Below, piece by piece: positions 37,781-46,627 of a stretch of DNA of 64,000 nucleotides. Source of the DNA: HKCCE3408 sp039191215. Its GTDB lineage: Bacteria; Pseudomonadota; Alphaproteobacteria; Rhodobacterales; Rhodobacteraceae. The position numbers and the translations under genes were made by a program. The notes beneath the pieces were generated by a model that saw nothing but the letters and a program-made list of their open reading frames with translations, was not told where the DNA came from and made no database searches. Positions within the stretch are counted from its first letter, which is position 1. Each line of letters starts with the position of its first letter. The stretch is from the NCBI GenBank assembly GCA_039191215.1, contig JBCCXT010000004.1, positions 1 to 64,000 on the forward strand, given 5' to 3'.

Positions 37781-37843
37781 CTTTCCTCCGGCAATTCTTG
37801 CGGGATTTTCTATTGCCGTTTCTAAGGTAGAGTTGGTTAGTTT

Positions 37844-40087
37844 TCAGTTAGCCGCGCCCGGTCCGAGCAGGTCTGAAAGTGCGTCGCGCATCGCGCGGCT
37901 GTCATCGAGTGCCGCGCGCACCGTATCTGGGTTTTCCGGATCGATAATCGGCCCGTCTCCGGCATCGATTTGTGCCAAGCGTCGCGCAACGTCTGCGGCC
38001 GGACTGTTGGTGCCGATTGCCTCAGCAGCCCAGTTTTGTCCTGTGACCGGCGTCGATGTTTCGATCGGTCGGGCGGAGGTTCTGAATGGCTCGGCCAATG
38101 TTGCGAGCCCAAGTCGCATCAGCACGTCGAATGTTTCAATTCGGGTATTTCGGGGCAGAAGAATTCCCGCTGGATCGGCACTTAACTGGGTTGCCATCAC
38201 AACAAGCACCGCATCTTGGTCCGTTTCGAGCAGGGTTTCCATAAGCGCGGTTTCAATCTCGCCGCGCAACGCGCGATTGCCTTCTGGAAAGTCGGACAGC
38301 GTTCGAAACATGGCGTCACTGTCGCCCAATCGCGCATGAGCAAGAAGAACCTCGTACCAAAGCGATTCCAACTCAAAATCAGGGGGCGTTTCGCGCAATA
38401 GTGCTTCGGCCGCCTGAACCTGATCTGGGCCGGGCAGATCACCGGTTTCGCGCAACGAGGTCAAATACTCCCGCATCACGCGCGGGATTTCTGGGCCGGC
38501 CACCTGCAGCGTTTCTTCCAACGCAGCAGAGCGCGCGGCAGATGCCGGATCGGGCGAGGTCTCCACGATGAGCAGTAGCTCCTCGGTAGCGTCGAGCGTC
38601 GGCCCCCGCTCCAACGCTTCGCGAATTTCGGCGGCGTCATTGGTGTAGCCCTCGGCGGACAGGCGGCGCACAAAATCCGGGCCCAGTAGCCGTCGCAATC
38701 CAAGCGGCAAAGCGTTAAACGCCAGCCGCATATCTTGACGCTGGGTCATTGACAGCTCGGGAAATTCCGGCGCGTCGACGAACCGCCACAAAAGGTCTAG
38801 GCCCGTGCACAGCGCCAATGTCTCAACTGTCGGAAAGTTTGGGCCTGGACGGTTATCGAGGTACCGCGCCATCGCTAATTCAATCTCGGGCGGATCGGGC
38901 AATTGCAGCAGCCATGCCTCTGCTTCCGCGCCGAAACCGTGGAAAATATAGTGCCGCGCAAGATCGATTGTCGGCCCGGCAATCAGGTTGCCGTTGCCGT
39001 CAAAGGCAGCCTGTCGCAGGGCGCCGAGATCATGCTCAAACCCTAGGCCCGACGACCAGTTTGAAATGTCGCCAATTGGCTGGGCACATGACAGCGCCGC
39101 GGTGAGCGCCGCAAGTGCGCCCTCCCGGTTTCCTGCGACATCGAAGGCATTTGCCGCCCGCACCGGGAGGCCGGTCGGATCGGCGGCTTCGGGCACCTCG
39201 TCGGCCATGTCTTCGTCGGCAGGGCTGCTTGGCGCCGGCGGATCAGCCGCGCCCAATGGCTCGGTCGCCGCGGTTTCCAGAAGGCCTGCCGCGGCGGCCC
39301 GTGCAAGCTGTTCCGCAAGTGCCGCGGCGGTTTGAGAGATCTCTTCCGGTGGTTCCACTGGCTCAGCCGGCATTGTGGGCATGTCTGGCTCCGAGGTTGG
39401 CGCGGCTGGCTCAACGATCATCATATCAACCATGTCAGAGTCGGGCTGCATGTCATCGCGGGAGGATACCGGAGGCTCCGCGCCTTCATCGGTTGCCACC
39501 ATCATCGGTTCCATATCGCCAGCCGTCTCCGGCGCGGCGGCCGATGGCTGCTGGTCGAATGCGCGTAATCGCGGCAATGTTGTAAGGCCGGGCGCCAACA
39601 GGGCCAGGTCCAACGGTTCTTGCGGTCGGTACGGTGTGCCATTTGATGCGACGCGGTCAATCGTGGGTGCGCCGGCTGGCTGTGGCAAGACCTCAACGCT
39701 TGGACGCTGAAGGATTGCCGATACTTCTTCGACCGCAGGTTCCGGCACATCGTAGATATCGAGCACCAGAAAACTGTTCTCAAATCGATATGCCTCGATT
39801 TCGCAGCGGCATCCAAGTTCCAACGTGACATCGCCGTCACTGTCGATGCCCGCCAAGCGCCCGGTGGACAATGTATCAAATACGCGACTGGAATTGAATG
39901 ATCCTGGAGGCGTTAAGATCACCTGACGCACAGGGCCTGTGCCGCGCAGTTCATAATCGCGGTCCGACCCAATCGGCACAACGATCCGGGTGTAGTCTCC
40001 GTGCTCGCCCGAACGGATCGTGCCTTGCGCGGAAGCGCCTGCTGCCCAGGCCACAAATCCTGCCGCAACCAGTACTTTTCGCATCAT
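37844..40087 (-). CDS. Large periplasmic protein of unknown function next to motA
   Basis: The 747-residue product starts with a signal peptide (MMRKVLVAAGFVAWAAGASA). A beta-rich N-terminal part (about 25-120) is followed by a low-complexity Pro/Glu/Asp/Met linker (about 180-310) and a long helical domain resembling repeated helical hairpins (320-745). No known domain was recognised. ATGA overlap with motA implies co-translation with the stator. A periplasmic motility factor comparable in place to rhizobial MotC is possible, but no sequence similarity can be claimed. Confidence 0.7.
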   Translation of the reverse strand: MMRKVLVAAGFVAWAAGASAQGTIRSGEHGDYTRIVVPIGSDRDYELRGTGPVRQVILTPPGSFNSSRVFDTLSTGRLAGIDSDGDVTLELGCRCEIEAYRFENSFLVLDIYDVPEPAVEEVSAILQRPSVEVLPQPAGAPTIDRVASNGTPYRPQEPLDLALLAPGLTTLPRLRAFDQQPSAAAPETAGDMEPMMVATDEGAEPPVSSRDDMQPDSDMVDMMIVEPAAPTSEPDMPTMPAEPVEPPEEISQTAAALAEQLARAAAAGLLETAATEPLGAADPPAPSSPADEDMADEVPEAADPTGLPVRAANAFDVAGNREGALAALTAALSCAQPIGDISNWSSGLGFEHDLGALRQAAFDGNGNLIAGPTIDLARHYIFHGFGAEAEAWLLQLPDPPEIELAMARYLDNRPGPNFPTVETLALCTGLDLLWRFVDAPEFPELSMTQRQDMRLAFNALPLGLRRLLGPDFVRRLSAEGYTNDAAEIREALERGPTLDATEELLLIVETSPDPASAARSAALEETLQVAGPEIPRVMREYLTSLRETGDLPGPDQVQAAEALLRETPPDFELESLWYEVLLAHARLGDSDAMFRTLSDFPEGNRALRGEIETALMETLLETDQDAVLVVMATQLSADPAGILLPRNTRIETFDVLMRLGLATLAEPFRTSARPIETSTPVTGQNWAAEAIGTNSPAADVARRLAQIDAGDGPIIDPENPDTVRAALDDSRAMRDALSDLLGPGAAN

Positions 40088-40962
40088 GCGGCTGCCTGCA
40101 GACCCTGTTTCAGGCTCTTGAGCGCCTCGTCAAGCTCATTGAAATTTGGCCGCATCCCACTCGGTGCATTTTGCCTTCCGACCTCGATACATAAGTTGAT
40201 TGCGTGGTTGTGCAAATTCGCAACCAGCACTTCGCGAATAATCTTATAGAAGTTATGATCCTGCTCGATCACATTTGTGACGCGGGCAGCGAACGGGCCG
40301 ACAAATGCATAGGCCAAAAACACGCCCAAGAAGGTTCCGACCAATGCGCCGCCAACCATTTTACCCAAGATCTCGGGCGGCTGATCGATCGAGCCCATCG
40401 TCTTGATGATGCCGAGCACGGCCGCGACGATCCCAAGCGCGGGCAGGGCATCCGCGACGGTTTGAAGCGCATGTCCAGAATGGGCATTGTGGTGATATTG
40501 CTGTTCGAGCCGCTTTTCGAGAATTTCTTCGACCTGTATCGGGTCGTCGTAGTTAAGCGATGCGGAGCGGAGCGTGTCGCAAATCAGTTCCACTGCCGCT
40601 TTGTCAGCAAGGATTTTGGGGTACTTGGTAAAGATATCGGACTCCGCCGGCCCCTCGATATGCGCCTCGAGTGCCACGGCATTTTGGCGGCTCATACGAA
40701 CCAATTCGAACAATAAGCAAAGCAAGTCGCGGTAATCGTCTTTGGTCCATTTGCCGCCTTTGAAGACCTTCCCGAGGTCTTTGAGGGTATGTTTGATGTC
40801 GCCCGTGTCGTTGGAGATGATAAAAGCGCCCGTTGCCGCGCCGCCGATCATCATCATCTCGTAGGGCAGAGCGGCAAAGATCGGTCCAAGCTTACCGCCC
40901 GCCAAGATGAAGCCGCCAAAGACCATCGCGAAAACGATGACGATACCGATGATTCCAAACAT
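40084..40962 (-). CDS. motA: Flagellar motor stator protein MotA
   Basis: The 292-residue stator subunit has four membrane helices. It shows the conserved cytoplasmic region around RSASLNYDDPIQVEEILEKRLE (motif EEILEKRLEQ), the proline-containing helix 3 in VADALPALGIVAAVLGII and helix 4 in GGALVGTFLGVFLAYAFVGP. Its partner motB is encoded separately at 51.6 kb. Confidence 0.95.
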   Translation of the reverse strand: MFGIIGIVIVFAMVFGGFILAGGKLGPIFAALPYEMMMIGGAATGAFIISNDTGDIKHTLKDLGKVFKGGKWTKDDYRDLLCLLFELVRMSRQNAVALEAHIEGPAESDIFTKYPKILADKAAVELICDTLRSASLNYDDPIQVEEILEKRLEQQYHHNAHSGHALQTVADALPALGIVAAVLGIIKTMGSIDQPPEILGKMVGGALVGTFLGVFLAYAFVGPFAARVTNVIEQDHNFYKIIREVLVANLHNHAINLCIEVGRQNAPSGMRPNFNELDEALKSLKQGLQAAA

Positions 40963-40986
40963 TCAAGGCTCCTACAGAATGGGCGT

Positions 40987-41589
40987 TTAAGGCGCTTCGC
41001 CCTCGGAGGACCGCGGAACATCCGCGTTGCGCGTCGCAAGGATCACCGAGATGGCGTAGGCTTGGTCTGGTGCAAGCTCGGCAAGTATACCGGCACCGGA
41101 ATCCGGCCGCATGCGGGCCAGAAAACCAGCCGCAAAGCTCGCATCCATTTCGGCAAAGAGCTCGGCCGCGTCATCGGGGTCCATGGCTTCGTAAAACGAG
41201 ATCAATTGGCTCACGTCATCGGCTGCAGCCGTATCAGCAATTGACAGAAGCTCATTCAGTCTGGCCTCGGCGTCTTCCAGCTCGGCCAACCGATCGCGAA
41301 CCAGCCGCTCAGCAGCGTCAAGTTGCGATTGGCGTTCCGCGAGTGCAGCTTCGCGCGCATCCAGTGCTTCCGCGCGGCCTTCGATCGCGGCAAGGGCCAC
41401 TTCAATGGAGGAGACATCAGGTGTTCCGCGATCGCCATTTTCCATCATCTCGACCATCTCGTCGCCGGTCGCGGCAAAAGCAAAATCGAAGCTTCCAAAC
41501 CGCAACGCGCCGGAGCCGATGAAAAATAGGGACAGCAAAAGCAAGATGCCCCGCTGGCGCCAGCCCCGGTTTCCTGCCGCTTTGCTCAT
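40987..41589 (-). CDS. motE: MotE-type flagellar motility protein
   Basis: The 200-residue product has an N-terminal membrane or signal helix, a coiled coil at about 60-110 (EAALAERQSQLDAAERLV) and a C-terminal MgtE-N-like region (FYEAMDPDDAAELFAEMD, then LAELAPDQAYAISVIL). This layout matches MotE, a periplasmic protein required for motility in alphaproteobacteria. It overlaps the DUF6468 gene by four bases and precedes motA. Confidence 0.8.
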   Translation of the reverse strand: MSKAAGNRGWRQRGILLLLSLFFIGSGALRFGSFDFAFAATGDEMVEMMENGDRGTPDVSSIEVALAAIEGRAEALDAREAALAERQSQLDAAERLVRDRLAELEDAEARLNELLSIADTAAADDVSQLISFYEAMDPDDAAELFAEMDASFAAGFLARMRPDSGAGILAELAPDQAYAISVILATRNADVPRSSEGEAP

Positions 41590-42020
41590 TCAGCGGCCTC
41601 TTTCGCGGCGCTGCGGCGGAAAACAGGCGTCGCGTCCGCATCGGTCGTTTCGCGCACGCGTCGGGAGCCGAATTGGACGGTTGCCTCGGGCTCAAGCTCT
41701 GGCGCGGGATCAGGCTCCGCCTCGGCTTCGAGATCATGGGAGACGGCAAGCATTTCTTCGATCTCATTGCCCAACGTTTCCGCTTCGGCCATGAGCGTGG
41801 TCAGTCTTTCTGCCGTTGCCTCAGAGCCGCTGCGGGCGTCAGAGAGCGCCTTGGTCAGGTCGTCAACCTGCGCGGACAAAACGGCAATTGCACCGCCCAG
41901 CCCTTTATCGACGGAATTCAGGCGCGCCAGGCGGCGGGATAAAACCATGCAATACATCGCCGCGCCCAAGGCTGCGACGAAAAGCATGACATCTGAGAGA
42001 ACCGGCAAGAGGCTTTCCAT
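41586..42020 (-). CDS. DUF6468-type membrane protein in the motor operon
   Basis: The 144-residue product has one N-terminal membrane helix (VMLFVAALGAAMYCMVLSRR), a coiled coil (about 45-90) and an acidic/proline-rich tail. Its layout fits the DUF6468 family found between fliL and motE-type genes in alphaproteobacteria. The function is unknown. Its start abuts the fliL stop, implying coupled expression. Confidence 0.65.
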   Translation of the reverse strand: MESLLPVLSDVMLFVAALGAAMYCMVLSRRLARLNSVDKGLGGAIAVLSAQVDDLTKALSDARSGSEATAERLTTLMAEAETLGNEIEEMLAVSHDLEAEAEPDPAPELEPEATVQFGSRRVRETTDADATPVFRRSAAKEAAE

Positions 42021-42548
42021 TTAATTCACCACAAATTCGGTAATGAGAAGGTCGCGCACACGGCCGTCGCCGGTGACAATTTGGATGCGGTGCAGCATCT
42101 GCGAGCGCAATCGCGACAGCGATCTCGGATCGCTCAGTTCGTCCAACGACACAACTCGGAGATAGCTGTTCAGCACATCAAGGATGCGCGGCGTGAGCGT
42201 AGTCACCTCATCGGCGTATTGCGGGGCAACTTCAAGCTGCGCGGAAAAGATCAAATGACGGCTGGAACTGTTGGGACTGAGCGTGATCGTCACGGTTTCC
42301 AGCGGCACAAAAGCGACCGGCGTATAGCTGTCCGCATCGCCGTATTCATCCGATTCCATGTCATAGCCGTCGCCGCCACCGGACATTTCATCGGAGCCGC
42401 CGAGCAAGCCTGCAAGCGGACCCGACGTTGCTGCCCAAAACCCGCCGCCACCGCCGATGACGGCCAAAAGCAATCCTGCGATCAACGGGATAAGCATGCC
42501 CTTCTTCTTAGGCGGGACGTCAATTTCTGGGTCAGCCTCAGCGGACAT
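42021..42548 (-). CDS. fliL: Flagellar basal body-associated protein FliL
   Basis: The 175-residue protein has a short cytoplasmic tail with a KKK cluster, one membrane helix and an Asp/Gly-rich linker. A canonical FliL periplasmic domain follows with LETVTITLSPNSSSRHLIFSAQLEV, and ILDVLNSYLRVVSLDELSDP read separately. FliL encircles the stator and supports torque. It is the first gene of the long minus-strand operon to flhB. Confidence 0.92.
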   Translation of the reverse strand: MSAEADPEIDVPPKKKGMLIPLIAGLLLAVIGGGGGFWAATSGPLAGLLGGSDEMSGGGDGYDMESDEYGDADSYTPVAFVPLETVTITLSPNSSSRHLIFSAQLEVAPQYADEVTTLTPRILDVLNSYLRVVSLDELSDPRSLSRLRSQMLHRIQIVTGDGRVRDLLITEFVVN

Positions 42549-42599
42549 GCGTCAGCTCTCCTGCTGGTTGGGATGTAAAGTCTTTTACCCGAATCTGGA

Positions 42600-42614
42600 C
42601 TAACCGAATGTTAA
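42600..42614 (+). promoter_or_regulatory. CtrA-like box in the fliL/fliF divergent region
   Basis: CTAA-ccgaatg-TTAA matches the CtrA consensus TTAA-N7-TTAA with a single mismatch. It sits between the divergent fliL and fliF operons, 52 bases from the fliL start and 63 from the fliF start. CtrA governs early flagellar operons in many alphaproteobacteria. No experimental support is visible here. Confidence 0.5.
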
Positions 42615-42676
42615 GCGACCCGGCGCTATTTGCGGTGCAGAGCGGGCCAGAATGGTCCCGGAATCAGAGGTGCCAG

Positions 42677-44359
42677 GTGCAACAGCTGTCTGTGTTGTGG
42701 ACGACGATCGACGCGCGGCGGAAAGCGATGATCGCAGGCGGCGTTGCGGCGCTGCTGGTCATTGTTGTGATCCTTGCGCGCGTTGCGTCCACGCCTGGCA
42801 TGGCACTACTTTATTCAGGTCTAGATCCGGCGGCGGCCGGCGAAGTCGTGGCCGCGCTTGAGGCGCGCGGCGTCGCCCATGACGTGCGCGGCGAGTCGAT
42901 CTTTGTTGATCAGGCCGAGCGCGACTCACTGCGCATGGCGCTTGCCGGCGAAGGGCTGCCTGCGAACGGTTCGGCCGGATACGAATTGCTCGATGGGCTC
43001 CCTGGCTTCGGGACCACGGCGCAGATGTTTGATGCCGCCTATTGGCGCGCAAAAGAAGGCGAATTGGCGCGTACGATCCTGTCTAGTCCGATGGTGCGTG
43101 CCGCCCGTGTGCATATCGCAAACGCGTCTTCGGAACCGTTTGCCGCCCAGAACGACGTCACAGCTTCCGTGACGTTGCGGCCCGCCGCGGGCGGGATACC
43201 GGAAAACTTTGCGCGCGCGTTGCAATTCATGGTCGCGTCGGCCGTCCCGGGCCTGTTGCCAACCAATGTCGCGGTGATCGATGCCGATAGCGGCAATGTA
43301 ATAGGCAGCGATGCCGCTGCTGCGCCGGGAACGGCAGCGGAGGCGCGCGCTGCTGCTTTGCGCGAAGGCATTGAGCGGCTTTTGACGGCCCGCGTTGGGC
43401 CCGGAAACGCGATGGTCGAAGTAAATGTCGATCTGGTCTCTGAGCGTGAAACGATCCTAGAACGTCGCATCGATCCTGAGAGTCGTGTTGTGATCTCGAC
43501 CGATTCGGAAGAACGGACCAATACCAGCCAAAATGCGGCCGGGGATTCAGTTACTGTCGCGTCGAATTTGCCGGATGGGGATGCTGCGGGCGGAGCCTCG
43601 GAATCTTCCGAACAAGGCTCCGAAACGCGCGAGCGGGTGAATTATGATATCTCTGAAATTCAAAGGGAAATCGAAGCGGGGCCAGAGCGCATTCGCCGCA
43701 TCAGCGTGGCGGTTCTGGTCAACGGCTTTGCCAGTATCGACGCAAACGGCGCCGAAATAATAGAACCGCGCGATGCCGAAGAATTGGAGGCGCTTGATGC
43801 GCTTGTCCGATCGTCTATCGGCTTCGACGCCGATCGCGGCGATCAAGTTACAATTCGATCCATGGCCTTTGAAATCCCGCCCGAAGTGGTGTCGGAAGCC
43901 TCTGGACCGGGCCTTTTTTCTTCCTTGGACCTCGCGCAACTCCTGAGGGGTGTCCTTCTCGCTGTTGTCGCGCTGGCAATTGTTTTTGGCATCATCCGTC
44001 CAGCGCTGACCGCACCGGTCAGCCCGCAAGCCGCCGGATTGCCGGCCCCTGTAGGCGCCGGCGCGCTTGGCGGCGGTGTTGGCGCGGGCATGCCGGATTT
44101 TGCACCACCTCCAGCTGAAGAACCCGCAGGCGACGACTTTGATTTCGGCGGCCTGCCTGGCCTGCCTGGATTGGATGGCGGCGGTGCGCCTGCTTGGGAC
44201 GGTGAGATTATCACATCCAGTGACAATGGCGGTGGCGGTGGGTTTGACGGCCCCGAAGATCCCGTCGATCGGCTGCGCCGCCTTATCCAAGAGCGTGAAG
44301 CCGAAACGGTCGAGATACTGCGCAGTTGGATGGAAGAAGACGAGGAGCCAACGCGATGA
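42677..44359 (+). CDS. fliF: Flagellar MS-ring protein FliF
   Basis: The 560-residue protein has two membrane helices (about 20-40 and 420-440). Ring-building motifs are ALLYSGLDPAAAGEVVAAL and LARTILSSPMVRAARVHIA. Near the C-terminus is a Gly/Pro/Asp-rich stretch, then PVDRLRRLIQEREAETVEILRSWM, the FliG-binding region (in parts). GTG 42677 follows AGAGG by seven bases and gives a FliF-like N-terminus; the frame is open to ATG 42608. It overlaps the next gene by four bases. Confidence 0.92.
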   Translation: MQQLSVLWTTIDARRKAMIAGGVAALLVIVVILARVASTPGMALLYSGLDPAAAGEVVAALEARGVAHDVRGESIFVDQAERDSLRMALAGEGLPANGSAGYELLDGLPGFGTTAQMFDAAYWRAKEGELARTILSSPMVRAARVHIANASSEPFAAQNDVTASVTLRPAAGGIPENFARALQFMVASAVPGLLPTNVAVIDADSGNVIGSDAAAAPGTAAEARAAALREGIERLLTARVGPGNAMVEVNVDLVSERETILERRIDPESRVVISTDSEERTNTSQNAAGDSVTVASNLPDGDAAGGASESSEQGSETRERVNYDISEIQREIEAGPERIRRISVAVLVNGFASIDANGAEIIEPRDAEELEALDALVRSSIGFDADRGDQVTIRSMAFEIPPEVVSEASGPGLFSSLDLAQLLRGVLLAVVALAIVFGIIRPALTAPVSPQAAGLPAPVGAGALGGGVGAGMPDFAPPPAEEPAGDDFDFGGLPGLPGLDGGGAPAWDGEIITSSDNGGGGGFDGPEDPVDRLRRLIQEREAETVEILRSWMEEDEEPTR

Positions 44360-44973
44360 CACGCCGGATTTCACTCGAAGACTTCGATAGTGCCCCAAAG
44401 GCACAACCAGAACCCAAAGTCCCGCCACCCCCCACCGAGCCCGAAATCGATATCGAAGGGATCAGAGCGGCTGCTTTCGAGGATGGCTACAAAAGCGGCT
44501 GGGATGATTGCCACGCCGAAAATGTGAAATCAGAACAGGCAGTATCAAGCGATTTGTTGCAAAGCCTCAAAGATATGGAGCTGACATTCCAGGAGGCGCG
44601 GGGCGATGTATTGGCTGCGATCCGACCGGTGATCGATGCAATCATCGAACAGCTTCTGCCCAAGCTCGCAACAGATGGGTTGAGCGCGATGGTTGCCAAG
44701 GAGTTGATGCCGCTTCTCGAAGATGCTGCAGATCTCCAAGCAGAATTGCTGGGATCACCCCAGGTCGTTCCAATCCTGCGCAAACTTGTCGATCTCCGCG
44801 ACGATACGTCAGTTCGTATTCGGCCGGAGCCGAGTTTCTCGGCAGCGCAGGTTTCTCTTCGGCTTGGATCAGAGGCGCGCGACGTCGATCTAACAACGGC
44901 GGTCGAGCAAATTTCGTCCGAACTGGATCAGTTCACAGCACGACTGATCGCAGAAATCCCCGAAAAACGCTAA
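44356..44973 (+). CDS. FliH-like export protein
   Basis: The 205-residue product has a proline-rich N-terminus followed by AFEDGYKSGWDDCH, which fits the FliH/HrpE pattern of Gly- and Ala-spaced helices, and a C-terminal helical domain. FliH would hold FliI at the export gate. ATG 44356 overlaps the fliF stop. Position between fliF and fliN supports it; similarity is weak, so the call is moderate. Confidence 0.65.
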   Translation: MTRRISLEDFDSAPKAQPEPKVPPPPTEPEIDIEGIRAAAFEDGYKSGWDDCHAENVKSEQAVSSDLLQSLKDMELTFQEARGDVLAAIRPVIDAIIEQLLPKLATDGLSAMVAKELMPLLEDAADLQAELLGSPQVVPILRKLVDLRDDTSVRIRPEPSFSAAQVSLRLGSEARDVDLTTAVEQISSELDQFTARLIAEIPEKR

Positions 44974-44986
44974 GGAAATTGGCCGA

Positions 44987-45265
44987 ATGTCTGAGATTGA
45001 TCTAAGCAAGAGCCGAGCGGCACTCCGGGGCGTGCCGATCGAAATGCGAATCTGTGTTGGACGCGCCACCCCGACGCTTGCCGAATTGCTCGAATTGGAC
45101 CGCGACGCCGTTCTGCCGCTCGATACCGGGATCGACGATGCCGTGGAGATCATGATCGGTGACCGGGTCGTCGCGGTCGGCGAGTTGATTGAGAATGAAG
45201 ACGGCCAAGCCGGCCAGCTTGCGGTTCGGCTGACCGAGGTTGTGGACCTTGGTGATGCCGATTAG
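44987..45265 (+). CDS. fliN: Flagellar motor switch protein FliN
   Basis: The 92-residue protein is a single SpoA domain with PIEMRICVGRATPTLAELLELD and IMIGDRVVAVGELI, the FliN pattern. It is short, lacking an N-terminal extension. FliN completes the C ring together with FliM and FliG, neither of which is encoded in this window. Confidence 0.92.
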   Translation: MSEIDLSKSRAALRGVPIEMRICVGRATPTLAELLELDRDAVLPLDTGIDDAVEIMIGDRVVAVGELIENEDGQAGQLAVRLTEVVDLGDAD

Positions 45266-45977
45266 GGCGCTCGCGCTCCTTGTTCCTTTAGTCTTGTTGC
45301 TGGCAGCGCCACAAGCAGTGTCGGCACAGGATTTGACGATCGATTTCGGCGACAACGGCTCGCTGACCGGGCGTACGCTACAGCTGATCGCACTTATCAC
45401 GGTGCTTAGCCTCGCGCCTGGATTGGCGGTGATGATCACGTGCTTTCCGTTTATTGTCACTGTCCTTTCAATTTTGCGTCAAGCTTTGGGCCTGCAGCAA
45501 TCTCCGCCCAACATGCTGATCGTAAGTTTGGCTTTGTTTCTAACATATTACGTAATGGCGCCGGTATTCAGCGAGGCCTATGTTGCGGGCATTGGCCCGC
45601 TGCTTGACGGTTTGATAGATGTGAATGAGGCAATCGCGCGGTCTTATGCGCCATTCCAGGTATTCATGCTCGCGCGCGTCGACGGTGAGACGCTGGCTGG
45701 CCTGGCGGATTTGCGCACGGTCGCGAACCCGGAAACTGATGCGTCGATACTCATCCCAGCCTTCATGCTCAGCGAGGTCGAGCGCGCCTTTCAGATCGGT
45801 TTCCTGATCTTTCTGCCGTTTCTGATCATCGACCTTGTTGTCGCAGCTGTGCTTATGTCGATGGGTATGATGATGGTGCCGCCTGCGATTGTCTCACTGC
45901 CGTTCAAACTTGCGTTTTTTGTGGTTGCCGACGGGTGGGCATTGCTGACCGGCGCGCTGGTCCGCAGCTATTTCTAA
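45255..45977 (+). CDS. fliP: Flagellar export gate protein FliP
   Basis: The roughly 240-residue protein has a cleavable signal peptide and the FliP signatures TVLSILRQALGLQQSPPNM and PAFMLSEVERAFQIGFLIFLPFLIIDLVV, read as separate motifs, ending in DGWALLTGALVRSY. ATG 45255 is used; GTG 45240 is an alternative. Both overlap the end of fliN. Confidence 0.93.
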   Translation: MPIRALALLVPLVLLLAAPQAVSAQDLTIDFGDNGSLTGRTLQLIALITVLSLAPGLAVMITCFPFIVTVLSILRQALGLQQSPPNMLIVSLALFLTYYVMAPVFSEAYVAGIGPLLDGLIDVNEAIARSYAPFQVFMLARVDGETLAGLADLRTVANPETDASILIPAFMLSEVERAFQIGFLIFLPFLIIDLVVAAVLMSMGMMMVPPAIVSLPFKLAFFVVADGWALLTGALVRSYF

Positions 45978-45998
45978 TCGAAGAAACGAGAGGTCCAT

Positions 45999-46610
45999 AT
46001 GGCAAAACGTGCGACGATCGATCGGGCTGGAAAGGCAGCGCTTCTGACTGAATTGCTTGGACAGGAGCAAATGGCAGATCTGCGCCGGGCGGGAGTGATC
46101 TCCGGCCAAGAAGCGCCGGCGCTCGATCCAGATGCGGCAGCGTGGCACCGCAATCTTCTGATCGAGAGATTTCGCAAAAGTGGTTTGTTGGGGCGCCCGA
46201 GTTCCAAAGGGGAAACCGGTGCGGCAGCAAAACCGCCGCAAGAAAAGGCGCGGCCGGCCATGCAGCAGCCTGGATCGCGCCCTAAGTCAACGCGCAAAGT
46301 CACGACCCTCAGTAGCCGGCTGGCGGCCTATCTTGATCCAGACAGGCTTGCTGATGAACATCCAGCGGTCTTAGCACTGATCCTTAAATCGCAACCGGCC
46401 GGGACCCGTAGCGAAGTGCTGCGCGGCCTGCCAGGTCCGCAGGCGCGCGCGGTGATGCGGTTAATGCGCGCAGGGAAAAAGGACAAACCTGTAAAGGCGT
46501 CAATTCGGAAGAAGGCGGCAAAACCCGCGCCGTCACACGATGCGACAGCACAGCCGACTGCGCCGACCTTTGAGCCCAGACCGAAGGTCCGTACGCGGCG
46601 GGCGCGCTGA
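45999..46610 (+). CDS. Unknown protein with a FliG middle-domain-like motif
   Basis: The 203-residue product is basic and largely low in complexity. Residues 117-157 read like a FliG middle domain: LADEHPAVLALILKSQPAG, followed by SEVLRGLPGPQARAVMRLM, which resembles the EHPQ-type segment and its following helix (usual form: EHPQ-T-ALIL then AAEVL-LP). The rest is a Lys/Arg/Pro-rich tail, so a full FliG is absent. It is the last gene of the fliF operon, 21 bases after fliP. Role unknown; a switch or MS-ring accessory is suggested by place and motif. Confidence 0.6.
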   Translation: MAKRATIDRAGKAALLTELLGQEQMADLRRAGVISGQEAPALDPDAAAWHRNLLIERFRKSGLLGRPSSKGETGAAAKPPQEKARPAMQQPGSRPKSTRKVTTLSSRLAAYLDPDRLADEHPAVLALILKSQPAGTRSEVLRGLPGPQARAVMRLMRAGKKDKPVKASIRKKAAKPAPSHDATAQPTAPTFEPRPKVRTRRAR

Positions 46611-46627
46611 AGAAAAACGCTTTTTCT
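46611..46627. terminator. Short AT-stem hairpin between convergent operons
   Basis: AGAAAAA (46611-46617), CGC loop and TTTTTCT (46621-46627) make a seven-base stem in the 15-base gap between the fliF operon and flgI. GTACGC and GCGTAC just outside can extend it. The A and T runs serve both strands. Confidence 0.4.
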
